Of a DNA stretch of 64,000 bases, positions 18,373-27,786 are shown piece by piece. This DNA comes from an uncultured Sphingomonadaceae bacterium (lineage in GTDB: Bacteria > Pseudomonadota > Alphaproteobacteria > Sphingomonadales > Sphingomonadaceae), in assembly GCA_946479505.1 (NCBI GenBank), contig CAMLGC010000007.1, positions 9,086 through 73,085 of the forward strand, given 5' to 3'. Below the pieces are notes generated by a model. That model worked only from the letters and a program-made list of their open reading frames with translations. It had not been told where the DNA came from and made no database searches. The translations under genes were made by a program, and so were the position numbers. The first letter of the stretch is position 1, and the number at the start of each line of letters is the position of its first letter.

Positions 18373-19361
18373 GAAGACTCCCCCCATTGACGCCGTACGA
18401 GCCGCACCGGCGTCTCGCGTGCATCGAACAAGGCCGTCTCATGGCCCACCACACCGCCGAGCGCCACCCTCGTTTCGACCGTGAACCAGCCGGTCTTCAC
18501 GCCGAGCTGCGATCGTTCGGCGGGCGAGACGCCGACGCCCTCGAGCGCGCCATTGTTCCAGAAGTCCTCGGCGCTGGCATAGCCGCCGAACGGCCGCGCC
18601 GCGATCGCGCGCTGGGCGTCGCCGATCGAAAGCTGCTCGGGCGCGAGCATCGCGATCAGCGGCGCCTGCGCGGGCAGCAGCGTGTTGACGTTGATCGGCG
18701 AAAGGTCGCTTGTCGGCAGCGCGCAGATCCAGGGGCGCAGCGTCGCGTAGATCGCGGGCGTCACGCCCTGCACCGCGCGCAGCTCGCTCGGATCGATCAT
18801 GAAGCGATTGGCGGTGCGATAGGGGATCGCGGCGCGCGCATAGGTATCGTCCTCGGCGCCGCCCGGCTGGGGCCGGTCGTCGGTATCGATCCAGTCGGCG
18901 GTCGCCGCCGCGATCGTCACCGCCGCGCGCGATTCGATGCCGAGCACCGCCATCAGTCCGCGGAATTGCGTGATGCCGCCGGGGCGCACCATCAGTGACG
19001 CCTGGTCGTCGCCCGAAACCAGGCTGTTGAGATTGAAGCAATTGCCGCCGTCGGTCACCTGCGCAGTGCCGGCGCCGCCGGGGATGGGGAGCGGCAGCGG
19101 GGTGTCGCTCCAGCCGCCGGCGAGCGTGGTGCGATCGGGATCGGCCGCGACCAGATCGCCGATCCGCGCCGCTGCGAGCGCCTCGGCCGAGATCGTGTAG
19201 GCACGCGCCTGATCGAGCGCCGCGGCATTGCCGGTGAGCCGCGTCGCGATCGTCAGCTTTTCGAGCAGCGTCGCGGTGACGACCGACATGACGGCGACCA
19301 GAAGCAGCACCGTCAGCAGTGCCGCGCCGCGCTCGCGCTGGGGCGGGGCGGGATCAGCCAT
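18369..19361 (-). CDS. gspK: Type II secretion system minor pseudopilin K
   Basis: 330 residues from the ATG at 19361 (GAGGAAGAAA just upstream; overlaps the gspJ stop by 8 bases). Prepilin leader ends at RERG, cleavage before AALLTVLLLVAVMSVV; as usual for GspK, the glutamate at +5 found in other pseudopilins is absent. The large helical domain (GVTPAIYATLRPWICALPTS, INVNTLLPAQAPLIAML) is typical. It caps the pseudopilus tip with GspI and GspJ. Confidence 0.92.
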   Translation of the reverse strand: MADPAPPQRERGAALLTVLLLVAVMSVVTATLLEKLTIATRLTGNAAALDQARAYTISAEALAAARIGDLVAADPDRTTLAGGWSDTPLPLPIPGGAGTAQVTDGGNCFNLNSLVSGDDQASLMVRPGGITQFRGLMAVLGIESRAAVTIAAATADWIDTDDRPQPGGAEDDTYARAAIPYRTANRFMIDPSELRAVQGVTPAIYATLRPWICALPTSDLSPINVNTLLPAQAPLIAMLAPEQLSIGDAQRAIAARPFGGYASAEDFWNNGALEGVGVSPAERSQLGVKTGWFTVETRVALGGVVGHETALFDARETPVRLVRRQWGESS

Positions 19362-19974
19362 TTTCTTCCTCGGGCGGCTCGGGCTTGGCACCGGGGCCGA
19401 CGAGGAAGAGCAGCCTGAGCGGCGCGCCCGAGCGAACAACCGTCAGTTCGACCGCGCTCGGCAGCAGGTCGGGATCGACCGCTGCCCAGTCGGTGCGCCA
19501 CGCGCCGGTCGGCTCGCGGAAACGAAGCTGGGCTGCGGTGATGCCGTCGATCATCGTTGTGGTGACGCTCGCCGCCGCGCCGTCGACGAAGGGATAGCTG
19601 CGCCGCTCGAGTCGCCCGTCGACGAGCCAATATTCGACCTTCTGGATGCCGGGCCGATCGCCGTTGCCGTCGAGATTGTCCCATCCGCCGCGCACGAACA
19701 GCAGCGCCGGGCGATCGGGGCGGATCACCGCGTCGGCGTAGAAGGCGGGGGCGAGCGTGCCCGTCTGCGTGCGGCTGATCCGGGGCAGCGCCTGGGCGAG
19801 ATCGGCGGTCATCAGCGAGCTGGCGCGCTCGACCGCCGCCATGTCGTCGAGCCGCTCGGTTACCGCCGTCTGCGCCGAGACGGTGCCCGACAGCAGCATC
19901 ACGCCGGCGGCCGAGATCATCGCGAAGATCATCAGCGCGACGAGGAGCTCGATGAGCGTGAAGCCCCGCGTCAC
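19354..19974 (-). CDS. gspJ: Type II secretion system minor pseudopilin J
   Basis: 206 residues from a GTG at 19974 that overlaps the gspI stop as GTGA. The leader is only four residues (VTRG) before the cleavage site and FTLIELLVALMIF, with glutamate at +5. The C-terminus is acidic and proline-rich (KPEPPEEENG). It forms the pseudopilus tip complex with GspI and GspK. Confidence 0.92.
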   Translation of the reverse strand: MTRGFTLIELLVALMIFAMISAAGVMLLSGTVSAQTAVTERLDDMAAVERASSLMTADLAQALPRISRTQTGTLAPAFYADAVIRPDRPALLFVRGGWDNLDGNGDRPGIQKVEYWLVDGRLERRSYPFVDGAAASVTTTMIDGITAAQLRFREPTGAWRTDWAAVDPDLLPSAVELTVVRSGAPLRLLFLVGPGAKPEPPEEENG

Positions 19975-20327
19975 CGCGCGCGCCTCGCCACCGTGAGGAT
20001 CGCGGGCGAGCCGTTTGGCCCGCGCACCGCGATATCGATCCGCAGCACGCCGCCACCGAGCGCGCGCACGCGCCGCGCCCAGCTCCACGGGCGGCCGCCG
20101 TTGACGGTCGTGCCCGCGGCATCGCCGATCACGGGCGGCACCGGATCGGTGAGCGTTTCGACCGCGATGTTGCGTGCGACCGCCTGGGCGACCACGCGCG
20201 TGTCGAGATCGGCGGTGGTGCGCAGGCTCACGCCCTGGAGCCTGAGCAACGCGAGCGCGGCAAGGCTGAATACCGCGAGCGCGACCAGCATTTCTATGAG
20301 CGTGAAGCCTTTCACCCGATCAGCCAC
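19971..20327 (-). CDS. gspI: Type II secretion system minor pseudopilin I
   Basis: 118 residues from a GTG at 20327, with GAGG 9-12 bases upstream; overlaps the gspH stop by 8 bases. Prepilin leader VADRVKG, then FTLIEMLVALAVFSLAALAL with glutamate at +5. It nucleates the pseudopilus tip. Confidence 0.92.
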   Translation of the reverse strand: MADRVKGFTLIEMLVALAVFSLAALALLRLQGVSLRTTADLDTRVVAQAVARNIAVETLTDPVPPVIGDAAGTTVNGGRPWSWARRVRALGGGVLRIDIAVRGPNGSPAILTVARRAR

Positions 20328-20790
20328 CGATCGTCACCTCGCCGTTCGCATCGACGCTCACCGACGAGCGCGCATCGTTGCGCACCAGCGTCACCGTCAG
20401 CGGCGCAACCGCGGCGCCGGTCGTGTCGAACACGATCCGCGCCGGACCCTTGCTGCCGACGAGCGCGATTGCCTGGTGGCGCCAGTCGGTGGTGACGAAG
20501 GGCTCGTCATCGAGCGGCACCCATGCGCCCTCGATCCGCTGCGCGAAGCCGTAGCCGCTCGGCGCGACCCACACGCTCATCGGTCGCGCCTCGATGATCG
20601 CATTGTCCCGCGCCGCCGACACGCGCGCGGCGAAGCGCTGCATATCGTCGAGCACGCGGGCCCGTGGATCGGGGATCGTCATCACCACCGCCGCCGAGGT
20701 GAGGCCGAGGATGACGAGCACGACCATCAGCTCCACAAGCGTGAAGCCTTGGGCGCGGGGCTTAGAGGTCGCTCGAATAGATGTCCGCAT
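20320..20790 (-). CDS. gspH: Type II secretion system minor pseudopilin H
   Basis: 156 residues from the ATG at 20790, with GAGG 9-12 bases upstream; a further-upstream ATG lacks sense. Leader MRTSIRATSKPRAQG, then FTLVELMVVLVILGLTSAAV. It overlaps the gspG stop by 29 bases. It sits between the tip complex and the GspG rod. Confidence 0.92.
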   Translation of the reverse strand: MRTSIRATSKPRAQGFTLVELMVVLVILGLTSAAVVMTIPDPRARVLDDMQRFAARVSAARDNAIIEARPMSVWVAPSGYGFAQRIEGAWVPLDDEPFVTTDWRHQAIALVGSKGPARIVFDTTGAAVAPLTVTLVRNDARSSVSVDANGEVTIGG

Positions 20791-21223
20791 TCTCGCCCTC
20801 GCCGCCCGGGGCGCCGTCGGCGCCGAGCGAGACGATGTCGAACGGCCCGCGCTTGCCGGGCACACGATACTGATAGGGGTGGTTCCAGGGATCGTCGGGG
20901 AGGCGGCGGATATAGCCGCCCGGTCGGTAGCGCTCGGGCTGGGCGAGCGTCGGCGGCGGCGTCACCAGCGCCTGGAGCCCCTCGCTCGCGCTCGGATAGT
21001 TGATGTTGTCGAGCCGGTATTGGTCGAGCGCCTGCTCGAGCGTCGAGATGTCAGCCTTGGCCTTTTCGACCCGCGCCTTGCCGGTGGCGGGCAGCACGTT
21101 GATCGCGACGATGGTGGCGAGCAGCCCGATGATGACGATGACGACCATCAGCTCCACGAGCGTGAAACCCTTTTCGGTCACTCGGGCGGCCATGTGGCGT
21201 TTGGGATGCGGACGATGGGACAT
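20762..21223 (-). CDS. gspG: Type II secretion system major pseudopilin G
   Basis: 153 residues from the ATG at 21223 (AGAGG upstream), or possibly the ATG 10 codons later. Leader ends in EKG, then FTLVELMVVIVIIGLLATIV. The C-terminal segment SLGADGAPGGEGENADIYSS is the calcium-binding signature of major pseudopilins. It polymerises into the pseudopilus that pushes substrates through GspD. Confidence 0.95.
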   Translation of the reverse strand: MSHRPHPKRHMAARVTEKGFTLVELMVVIVIIGLLATIVAINVLPATGKARVEKAKADISTLEQALDQYRLDNINYPSASEGLQALVTPPPTLAQPERYRPGGYIRRLPDDPWNHPYQYRVPGKRGPFDIVSLGADGAPGGEGENADIYSSDL

Positions 21224-21231
21224 GATACCTC

Positions 21232-22449
21232 TCAAGCGCCGGTCAGGCTCTGGAGTTGCAGGATCGGCAACAAAATCGACAGCACGATCAGCGCGACGAC
21301 GCCGCCCATCACGATGATGATCGCGGGCTCGAGCATCGACAGCGCGACCGAGGTGAACGAATCGAACTCGCGTTCGAGATAGTCGGCGGCGCGGGACAGC
21401 ATGGTATCGAGCTTGCCCGCGGACTCCCCGCTCGCGGCGAGATAGACGAGCAAAGGCGGGAACACGCCCGCGCGGCGCAGCGCGCTCGACAGGCTGCCGC
21501 CGCCGCGGATCGCCTCGACGATCTCGTCCGACGCGCGGCGGAGCACGCGGTTGTGGACCGTCTGCGCGGTGAGCGCGAGGCCTTCCATCAGCGGCAGTCG
21601 GCTGGCGACCATCGTCGCGAGCGTGCGCGCCATCCGCGCGGCGTGGAGGTCGCGCAGCAGCCGGCCGATCAGCGGAATGCGCAGCACGAAGCGATCGGCG
21701 GCGTAGCGGATCGGCTCCTCCTTGAGCGCGCGCCAGCCGAGCCCTGCGAGCAAGGCGATGCCGAGCACCAGCGCCCACCACCAGCCCGCGAGGAAGTAGG
21801 AGATGCCCATCACGATCCGCGTGAGCAGCGGCAGCGTCTGCCCCATCGTGTCGAACTGCTCGACCACCTTGGGCACGACGAAGATCATCAGCGCCGCGAC
21901 GACGACCATCGCGAACACCGCGAGGATCAAGGGATAGGCGATCGCGGTAATCACCTTGCCACGCATCTCGGCCTGGCGTTCGAGCAGCTCCGCGAGGCGC
22001 TCCATCAGGAGCGGCAGGCTCCCCGAGCTTTCGCCCGCCGACACCATCGCGCGGTAGAGCAGGGGGAAGCTTTTGGGCTCGGCCCCCATCGCCTCGGCGA
22101 GGCGGCGGCCCTCGACGATCCCGGCATGAACACGGTCGATCACCTTGCGGACGTGCGGCTTCTCGCTCTGCCGCGCGATCGTGCGTAGCGCTTCTTCGAT
22201 CGGGCTGACCTCGATCAGCGTCGAGGCCTGGCGCGTGAACAAGGTCAGCTCCTTGGCCGACAGCTTCTTGCGTTCGAGGCTGAACAGCGCGGGCGCGGCC
22301 GCGCTGCGCGTTTGGGCGGGCTTGACGCGCATCACGAACAGCTTGCGCCGATCGAGCTCGGCCTTCGCCGCCTCGACATTGTCGGCGGCGATGCGGCCCT
22401 GCTGCTCCTTGCCCGAGGGCGCGATCGCAAGATAATCGAAGTCAGCCAT
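21232..22449 (-). CDS. gspF: Type II secretion system inner-membrane protein F
   Basis: 405 residues from the ATG at 22449, which overlaps the gspE stop by 8 bases. Two tandem GspF domains of cytoplasmic helices (around residues 65-190 and 265-390), each followed by hydrophobic helices (VITAIAYPLILAVFAMVVV; IIIVMGGVVALIVLSILLPI). It is the polytopic platform protein through which the GspE motor acts. Confidence 0.95.
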   Translation of the reverse strand: MADFDYLAIAPSGKEQQGRIAADNVEAAKAELDRRKLFVMRVKPAQTRSAAAPALFSLERKKLSAKELTLFTRQASTLIEVSPIEEALRTIARQSEKPHVRKVIDRVHAGIVEGRRLAEAMGAEPKSFPLLYRAMVSAGESSGSLPLLMERLAELLERQAEMRGKVITAIAYPLILAVFAMVVVAALMIFVVPKVVEQFDTMGQTLPLLTRIVMGISYFLAGWWWALVLGIALLAGLGWRALKEEPIRYAADRFVLRIPLIGRLLRDLHAARMARTLATMVASRLPLMEGLALTAQTVHNRVLRRASDEIVEAIRGGGSLSSALRRAGVFPPLLVYLAASGESAGKLDTMLSRAADYLEREFDSFTSVALSMLEPAIIIVMGGVVALIVLSILLPILQLQSLTGA

Positions 22450-24007
22450 CGCCGAGCTCGGCCCCGCCATCACCGCGGGTGATGCGGATCGCCTCCTCCG
22501 CCGTCGTCTCGCCCGCGAGCACGAGTGCGCGCGCCGCGCCGCCGAGGTTGCGCGAATGCGCGAAGGCGTGGTGCGCGATCGCCGCCTCGTCCCCGCCTTC
22601 GTTGATGAGGCGACGGATCGTGTCGTCGATGCGGATCATCTCGAACACGCCGACACGGCCCTTGAAGCCGGTGTTCTGGCACGCTTCGCAGCCGACCGCG
22701 TGCCAGATCGTTGTCCCTTCCTCGACGCCGAGCCGCCCAGCGACCGTCGCGTCCGCCTCGACGGGCGCGCGGCATTCGGGGCAGAGCCGCCGCACCAGCC
22801 GCTGTGCGATCACCGCACGCAGCGTCGAGGCGAGCAGGAACGGCTCGACCTTCATGTCGCGCATCCGCGTGATCGCGCCAACCGCGTCGTTAGTGTGGAC
22901 GGTCGAGAGGACGAGATGCCCGGTCAGCGACGCCTGCACCGCGATCTCGGCGGTCTCGCGGTCGCGGATTTCGCCCACCATCACCACGTCCGGATCCTGC
23001 CGCAGGATCGCGCGCAGCCCGGCCGCGAAGGTGAGCCCCACCTTGGGATTGACCTGCGTCTGCCCGACGCCCTCGATCGCGTACTCGACCGGGTCCTCGA
23101 CCGTCAGGATATTGCGGCTGCCGTCGTTCAATTGCCGCAGCCCGGCATAGAGCGAGGTGGTCTTGCCCGATCCCGTCGGCCCGGTGACGAGCACGATGCC
23201 GTTGGGCTCGGCGAGCGCGGCGCGGTAGGTGGCCTCGACCGCCTCGCTCATCCCGAGCACGTCGAGATCGATTCCGGCGGTGTCCTTGTCCAGGATACGC
23301 AGCACGACGCGCTCGCCCGCGCGGCTGGGGAGCGTCGAGACGCGCACATCGAGCAGCTTGCCGCCCAGCGTGATGCCGATCCGCCCGTCCTGCGGCACGC
23401 GCCGCTCGGCGATGTCGAGCCGCGCCATCACCTTGATCCGGCTGACCACCACCGGCGCGACGTGCGGCGGCATCCGCAGCGTCTCCTTGAGCACGCCGTC
23501 CATCCGCATCCGCACGACAAGGCCGGTCTCGTACGGCTCGATGTGGATGTCCGACACGCCGTGCCGCGCCGCCTCGGCGAGGATGCCGTTGATGAGGCGG
23601 ATCGCGGGCGCGTCGTCGGCCGAAGCGAGCAGGTCCTCGGCGCTCGGCAGGTCGCCCGCGATGAGATCCAGCTCGCCCGCGTCGACATCGAGTGCGCCTG
23701 CCATCGCCGCCGCGGTGCCATCCATCGCATAGTGGTCGGAAAGGTGCCGATCGAATTCGGCCGCCGACACCGCCTCGACCTCGAAACCGTGCGCGAGATG
23801 GCGTCGGACTTCGATCAGAACGCGCGGGTCGGCGCCCTCGCGCAGTGCGATCGTCGGCGTGTCGCGGCCGCGCTCGTCGAGCAGCACCACGCCGAACATG
23901 CGCGCAAACGGGTAGGGGATGCCGGCCGACAGGGGCGTGGGGGCGACGGAGGTTTCGACGGGCTCGGCCGGTGCTTCCTCCGCCGCCGATCCGCGCGCAA
24001 TCTTCAC
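22442..24007 (-). CDS. gspE: Type II secretion ATPase E
   Basis: 521 residues, the cytoplasmic motor. N-terminal GspL-binding domain, then the ATPase with Walker A GPTGSGKTTS (lysine 282), Asp box (ILTVEDPVEY), Walker B (DPDVVMVGEIRD) and His box (TGHLVLSTVHTND). A tetracysteine zinc site, CPEC and CEAC, lies near residues 405-440. The ATG overlaps the gspD stop as ATGA. All catalytic motifs are intact. Confidence 0.97.
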   Translation of the reverse strand: MKIARGSAAEEAPAEPVETSVAPTPLSAGIPYPFARMFGVVLLDERGRDTPTIALREGADPRVLIEVRRHLAHGFEVEAVSAAEFDRHLSDHYAMDGTAAAMAGALDVDAGELDLIAGDLPSAEDLLASADDAPAIRLINGILAEAARHGVSDIHIEPYETGLVVRMRMDGVLKETLRMPPHVAPVVVSRIKVMARLDIAERRVPQDGRIGITLGGKLLDVRVSTLPSRAGERVVLRILDKDTAGIDLDVLGMSEAVEATYRAALAEPNGIVLVTGPTGSGKTTSLYAGLRQLNDGSRNILTVEDPVEYAIEGVGQTQVNPKVGLTFAAGLRAILRQDPDVVMVGEIRDRETAEIAVQASLTGHLVLSTVHTNDAVGAITRMRDMKVEPFLLASTLRAVIAQRLVRRLCPECRAPVEADATVAGRLGVEEGTTIWHAVGCEACQNTGFKGRVGVFEMIRIDDTIRRLINEGGDEAAIAHHAFAHSRNLGGAARALVLAGETTAEEAIRITRGDGGAELGDG

Positions 24008-26289
24008 GGCTGCGCCTCGCTCGGCGGAATCGTGACCGGCTGGACGGTGATCGTCGAGCGCTGCTCCTGCATCGGCACGACGACGGGCGCCGGCGGCGGC
24101 GCCGTGCCCGTCACCGTCGTCACCTGTCGGGGTGTGATGACGGTGCCGGTGATCGGCGTACCCGGCGGGATCGGGGGCACTGCACCCATATAGTCGCGCA
24201 CGAGCGCATCGAGGCTCGGCTCGACGCCCGGGTTCTGGAGAAGCTGCTGGTTGCGCATGTAGCCGTAACGCTGCGCGGTCATCCGGTCTCCCTCCGCGGG
24301 GCTGTGGATGATCGTCGGGCGAATGAACACCATCAGATTGGTCTTGGCGTGCGTCTTCGAGCGCGATTTGAACAGCTCACCGATGAGCGGGATGTCGGAC
24401 AGTAGCGGAATGCGCTCGATCGTCCGGCGCTCCTCGTCATTGAGCAGACCGCCGATTGCGAGGATTTGGCCGTCCATGGCGGTCATCGTCGTCTGGAACT
24501 CGCGCTTATTGACGATGAGGTCGTTGAAGTCCTCCGAGACGGGGCCGGCGACCGAGCTTACCTCCTGACGGATGACGAGCTTGATCTCGCCCCCTGCGTT
24601 GATCTGCGGCCTGATATCGAGCTTGATGCCGACATTCTCGCGCTGAACGGTGCGGAAGGCGTTGTCGAAATTGTCGGACAGCGCCTCGCCGGTGGTGATC
24701 GGGATTTCCTGCCCGACGAGGAAATGCGCCTCGTGATTGTCGAGCGCGAGCACGTGCGGGGTCGCGAGGAGGTTCGAGGCGGTGTCGGACTTCACCGCGT
24801 TGATGATCGCCCCGAAGATCGCGTTGCTCCCGATATTGAGCAGCGTGCCGCCGAACCCGCCGGTCGCGCCCAGCAGCTCCTGTGCGGCGGCCTGTTGGAG
24901 CGTGTCGGTGAGCGGGCTGTTGGTGGTGGTCGTCACCACGTTGCCGTCGATCGTCGTCGACTGCGTGTCGAGCTTGGTCGCGCCATAGGCGCCCGCAAGC
25001 GTCAGGATGTTGGGAACGGCATTCGAATAATTGGTCGCGAGAAAGGGCACGCCGCTCGATGGGTCGCCGCCGAGCAGGAACTGCACGCCCAGCCGCTTCG
25101 CCGCATTGTCGCTGATTTCGACGATGATCGCCTCGACCAGCACCTGCTCGCGCGCGACATCGAGCTGGCGGATGACCTCGCCGAGCATCCGCTGGGTCTC
25201 GGCATTGCCGCCGATCACGATCGCATTGGCGCCGGTAAAGCGCGTGACGATCACCGGGCCGCGCAGGAACAGGCTGTTGTCGGGCGACGAGGCGCCGGTG
25301 CTCTCTGCCGCGACCGGCGTCGATATCGGCGCCGCGATCGCTCCCATCGCGGTCCCCTTGCCGCTGCTGCTGTCGGCCCCGAGCGGAGTCTGCGCGAAGG
25401 CGGGTGTGTCCTCGACCGCCTGCGACACGGGTTGGCCGACGAGCTGCTGCAACACGGGCAGCAATTGCGCGGCATCGGCGTGTTTCAAGTAGATGACGCG
25501 AATCTCGGTGCCGCTTTCGGCCTTGCGATCGAGCTCGCGCGCCAGCGCAGCGAGCCTGGCAACGCCCGCGGGATCGCCGCGAAGCGCAATGCTGTTCGAG
25601 CTGTCGATCGCCACCGCGATCACGCCCGATCCGACTGCGGCGGTGCCGTTCGGCCCCGTCGCGCCGCCCGCGCCACCGCCCGCGAGCTGTTGCAGCGATT
25701 CGGCCACTTCGCGCGCGCCGGCATTCTCGAGCGCCACCACCTCGGTCGCGTCGTTGGTTCGGTCGATCCGCGCGATCAGTTGGCGCACGCGCTGGATATT
25801 GTCGGCATAATCGGCGACGACGAGGCTGTTCGCCGCACGGTTGGCGGTGATCGAGCCTTCCTTGCTGACCAGCGGCTTCAACGTTTCGAGCGCCGACGTC
25901 GCGTCGATATGGCGCAGGCGGAACACCTCGGTGACGAACGAATTGCGGTTGGCCGCGCGGCCGACGCTGCCCGGCTGTCCGGCGGCGCCCTCGACCGGCT
26001 GGATGCGCAGCGCGCCGCCGCCGGTGGGCACCGCGACGAGGCCGTTTGCGCGCAACGTGGCGAGGAATATCTCGAAATATTCGGAGCGCGAGAGCGGCCG
26101 GTCGGTGACCACCGAGACCTTTCCCTGCACGCGATTGTCGATGATGAAGGTGCGCCCGGTGACCCGCGCGGCATCCTGGATGAAGGCGCGGATATCGGCA
26201 TCGCGGACGTTGAGCGTTTGCTGCGCCATTGCCGGCGCCGAGAGCGTGAGCGCCACCGCGGCACCGATCGAGAAAAATCGCTTGGTCAT
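24004..26289 (-). CDS. gspD: Type II secretion outer-membrane secretin D
   Basis: 761 residues. Signal peptide 1-23 (SAPAMAQ). N0 domain (LNVRDADIRAFIQDAARVTG), then repeated secretin N domains, with a long Ser/Gly/Ala-rich insertion around residues 295-335 in the last one, then the secretin barrel (from ~ANAIVIGGNAETQRML) with the conserved FLVGQEIPITTGE and IGGLLNDEERRTIERIPLL segments. The C-terminal tail is Pro/Thr-rich. It forms the outer-membrane pore. ATGA overlaps join it to gspC and gspE. Confidence 0.97.
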   Translation of the reverse strand: MTKRFFSIGAAVALTLSAPAMAQQTLNVRDADIRAFIQDAARVTGRTFIIDNRVQGKVSVVTDRPLSRSEYFEIFLATLRANGLVAVPTGGGALRIQPVEGAAGQPGSVGRAANRNSFVTEVFRLRHIDATSALETLKPLVSKEGSITANRAANSLVVADYADNIQRVRQLIARIDRTNDATEVVALENAGAREVAESLQQLAGGGAGGATGPNGTAAVGSGVIAVAIDSSNSIALRGDPAGVARLAALARELDRKAESGTEIRVIYLKHADAAQLLPVLQQLVGQPVSQAVEDTPAFAQTPLGADSSSGKGTAMGAIAAPISTPVAAESTGASSPDNSLFLRGPVIVTRFTGANAIVIGGNAETQRMLGEVIRQLDVAREQVLVEAIIVEISDNAAKRLGVQFLLGGDPSSGVPFLATNYSNAVPNILTLAGAYGATKLDTQSTTIDGNVVTTTTNSPLTDTLQQAAAQELLGATGGFGGTLLNIGSNAIFGAIINAVKSDTASNLLATPHVLALDNHEAHFLVGQEIPITTGEALSDNFDNAFRTVQRENVGIKLDIRPQINAGGEIKLVIRQEVSSVAGPVSEDFNDLIVNKREFQTTMTAMDGQILAIGGLLNDEERRTIERIPLLSDIPLIGELFKSRSKTHAKTNLMVFIRPTIIHSPAEGDRMTAQRYGYMRNQQLLQNPGVEPSLDALVRDYMGAVPPIPPGTPITGTVITPRQVTTVTGTAPPPAPVVVPMQEQRSTITVQPVTIPPSEAQP

Positions 26290-26993
26290 TGGTCCGGGGT
26301 CATCGCGTTGGCGGCGGCGGGCGCGGCGGTGTTGGCGGGCGGCGGCGCTTGCGCGGCCGGCGGCGCGAAATTGATCGTGGTGCCCGCAGGCGAGGTTGTA
26401 AAGCGGGGCTGCGCGCCCGTCTGCGGCATCGCCCCGGAAGCGGGGGTCGCCGACGCGGCGGGCGTCGGCACCGGCGTCGCCGCGATCGCGCCGCCGGGCG
26501 CGACCACCGGCGCCGGCTCGGACTGGTCGAGATAGAGGAGCTCGTCGGCACCGCTTTTGGCGAGCACGACGTGATCGATCGCCACCGCCTTCAGCGTCAC
26601 GCCGCCGGTGATCTCGTCGCCTACGGCATAGCTCGACTGGACCCCATCGGGGGTGGCGATAATTGCCGAGCCGAGCCCGGTCGCCTCGTTGATCCGCACA
26701 CCGAATAGCGCGAGCGAAAGCGAGGTCACCGGCTGCGCCCCTTCATCGGCGACGGTACGGTAGAAGGGGTCGAAACGCGCGAACAGCGCCATGCGCGCGT
26801 CGGCGGGCAATACCATCGCCTCGCGCGGTCGCCAGTCTCCGAACGGGCCGACCGGCGTTACGACCGTCCACACCAACCGGGCCAACGCGATCGCGAGCCC
26901 AATGAGAAGGAGCACCTCGAGCCATGCGAGCGGGCCGCCGCGGGGCAGGCGCCGCAGCATCCGCTGAAAGCGTTCGGTCTGGTAGAGCCGCAT
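26286..26993 (-). CDS. gspC: Type II secretion system protein C
   Basis: 235 residues; first gene of the operon, with a strong GGGGGAGGT directly upstream of the ATG. One transmembrane helix (~residues 24-44), then the HR domain (about 70-150, LALFGVRINEATGLGSAIIA) that contacts the secretin. Where many GspC proteins have a PDZ domain, this one ends in an Ala/Pro/Thr-rich tail of about 80 residues. It connects the inner-membrane platform with GspD. Confidence 0.9.
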   Translation of the reverse strand: MRLYQTERFQRMLRRLPRGGPLAWLEVLLLIGLAIALARLVWTVVTPVGPFGDWRPREAMVLPADARMALFARFDPFYRTVADEGAQPVTSLSLALFGVRINEATGLGSAIIATPDGVQSSYAVGDEITGGVTLKAVAIDHVVLAKSGADELLYLDQSEPAPVVAPGGAIAATPVPTPAASATPASGAMPQTGAQPRFTTSPAGTTINFAPPAAQAPPPANTAAPAAANAMTPDQ

Positions 26994-27122
26994 ACCTCCC
27001 CCGTTCGGAACGCCTCCCGCTCGCCAGCGCGAAGCGTGAACATCCGCTTGTTACAGCCGAATGCCTTGCCCACACCAGCAAAAGCAAGCCTGCTTCGCGC
27101 TGTTGTGGTTCCAGCACCTCCA

Positions 27123-27138
27123 TGTACGCTCGCGTACA
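27123..27138. promoter_or_regulatory. 16-bp palindrome between gspC and the sigma factor gene
   Basis: TGTACGC-TC-GCGTACA has perfect 7-base arms. It lies about 60 bases before the sigma factor start and 130 bases before gspC, so it could control either. No regulator can be assigned. No convincing -35/-10 pair was found in this 205-bp region. Confidence 0.4.
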
Positions 27139-27198
27139 CTCGCCGGATGCGCCGGGGCGCAGGAGCGGATTGCCGCGAAGCCGCCGACGCGGTACGCA

Positions 27199-27786
27199 AT
27201 GCGGGTGACAGTGCCTCCGCCCGACCTTGCGAGCTCGCCCCGCGCGCAATTGATCGAGGCGCTGGTTTCGACCGGCGAGCAGGATCGGGAGGCATTCGCC
27301 CGCGTCTATACGATGACCTCGGCAAAGCTGTTCGGCATCTGCCTTCGTATCTGTAGGGACCGACAGGCCGCCGAGGATGTGTTGCAGGACGTGTATCTTT
27401 CGATCTGGAGACGTGCGGCCGGGTACGAACCCGGACGATCGAGCCCGATCACCTGGCTCGCCACGATCGCGCGCAACCGCGCCATCGATTGGAAACGCGC
27501 CAATCGTCACCATGAAGCCGCGGCGCCCGCCGATGAAGCACCCGAGCCCGTCGACGAGGCCCCGCTCGCGAGCCATGTGATGATGCAGGCGGAAACCTCG
27601 GGCCATTTGCGCCACTGCCTCGATGGACTCGAATCGCGCCAGCGCGATGCGATCAGCACCGCCTTCTTCGAAGGCCTGAGCTATGCCGAGCTCGCCGAAC
27701 GGCGGTCGGTCCCGCTTGGCACGATGAAGAGCTGGATTCGACGCGGGCTGATGCGGTTGAAGGAGTGCCTCGGCGATGCCCGGTGA
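27199..27786 (+). CDS. ECF RNA polymerase sigma factor (SigK-like)
   Basis: 195 residues from ATG 27199 (the start is not well supported; GTG at 27205 is equally possible). Region 2 (ICRDRQAAEDVLQDVYLSIW, then SSPITWLATIARNRAIDWKR) and region 4 (LESRQRDAISTAFFEGLSYA, SVPLGTMKSWIRRGLMRLKE) are complete; there is no extra C-terminal domain. The next gene, overlapping by 11 bases, encodes a RskA-type membrane anti-sigma factor, so release is expected to follow an envelope signal. Divergent from the type II secretion operon; whether it controls that operon is unknown. Confidence 0.92.
   Translation: MRVTVPPPDLASSPRAQLIEALVSTGEQDREAFARVYTMTSAKLFGICLRICRDRQAAEDVLQDVYLSIWRRAAGYEPGRSSPITWLATIARNRAIDWKRANRHHEAAAPADEAPEPVDEAPLASHVMMQAETSGHLRHCLDGLESRQRDAISTAFFEGLSYAELAERRSVPLGTMKSWIRRGLMRLKECLGDAR

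Noticed and set aside
27061..27198. Upstream extension of the ECF sigma factor (46 extra codons)
   Set aside because: The extension has Cys/Gln/His-rich sequence unlike sigma factors and crosses the palindrome; the domain starts after ATG 27199.
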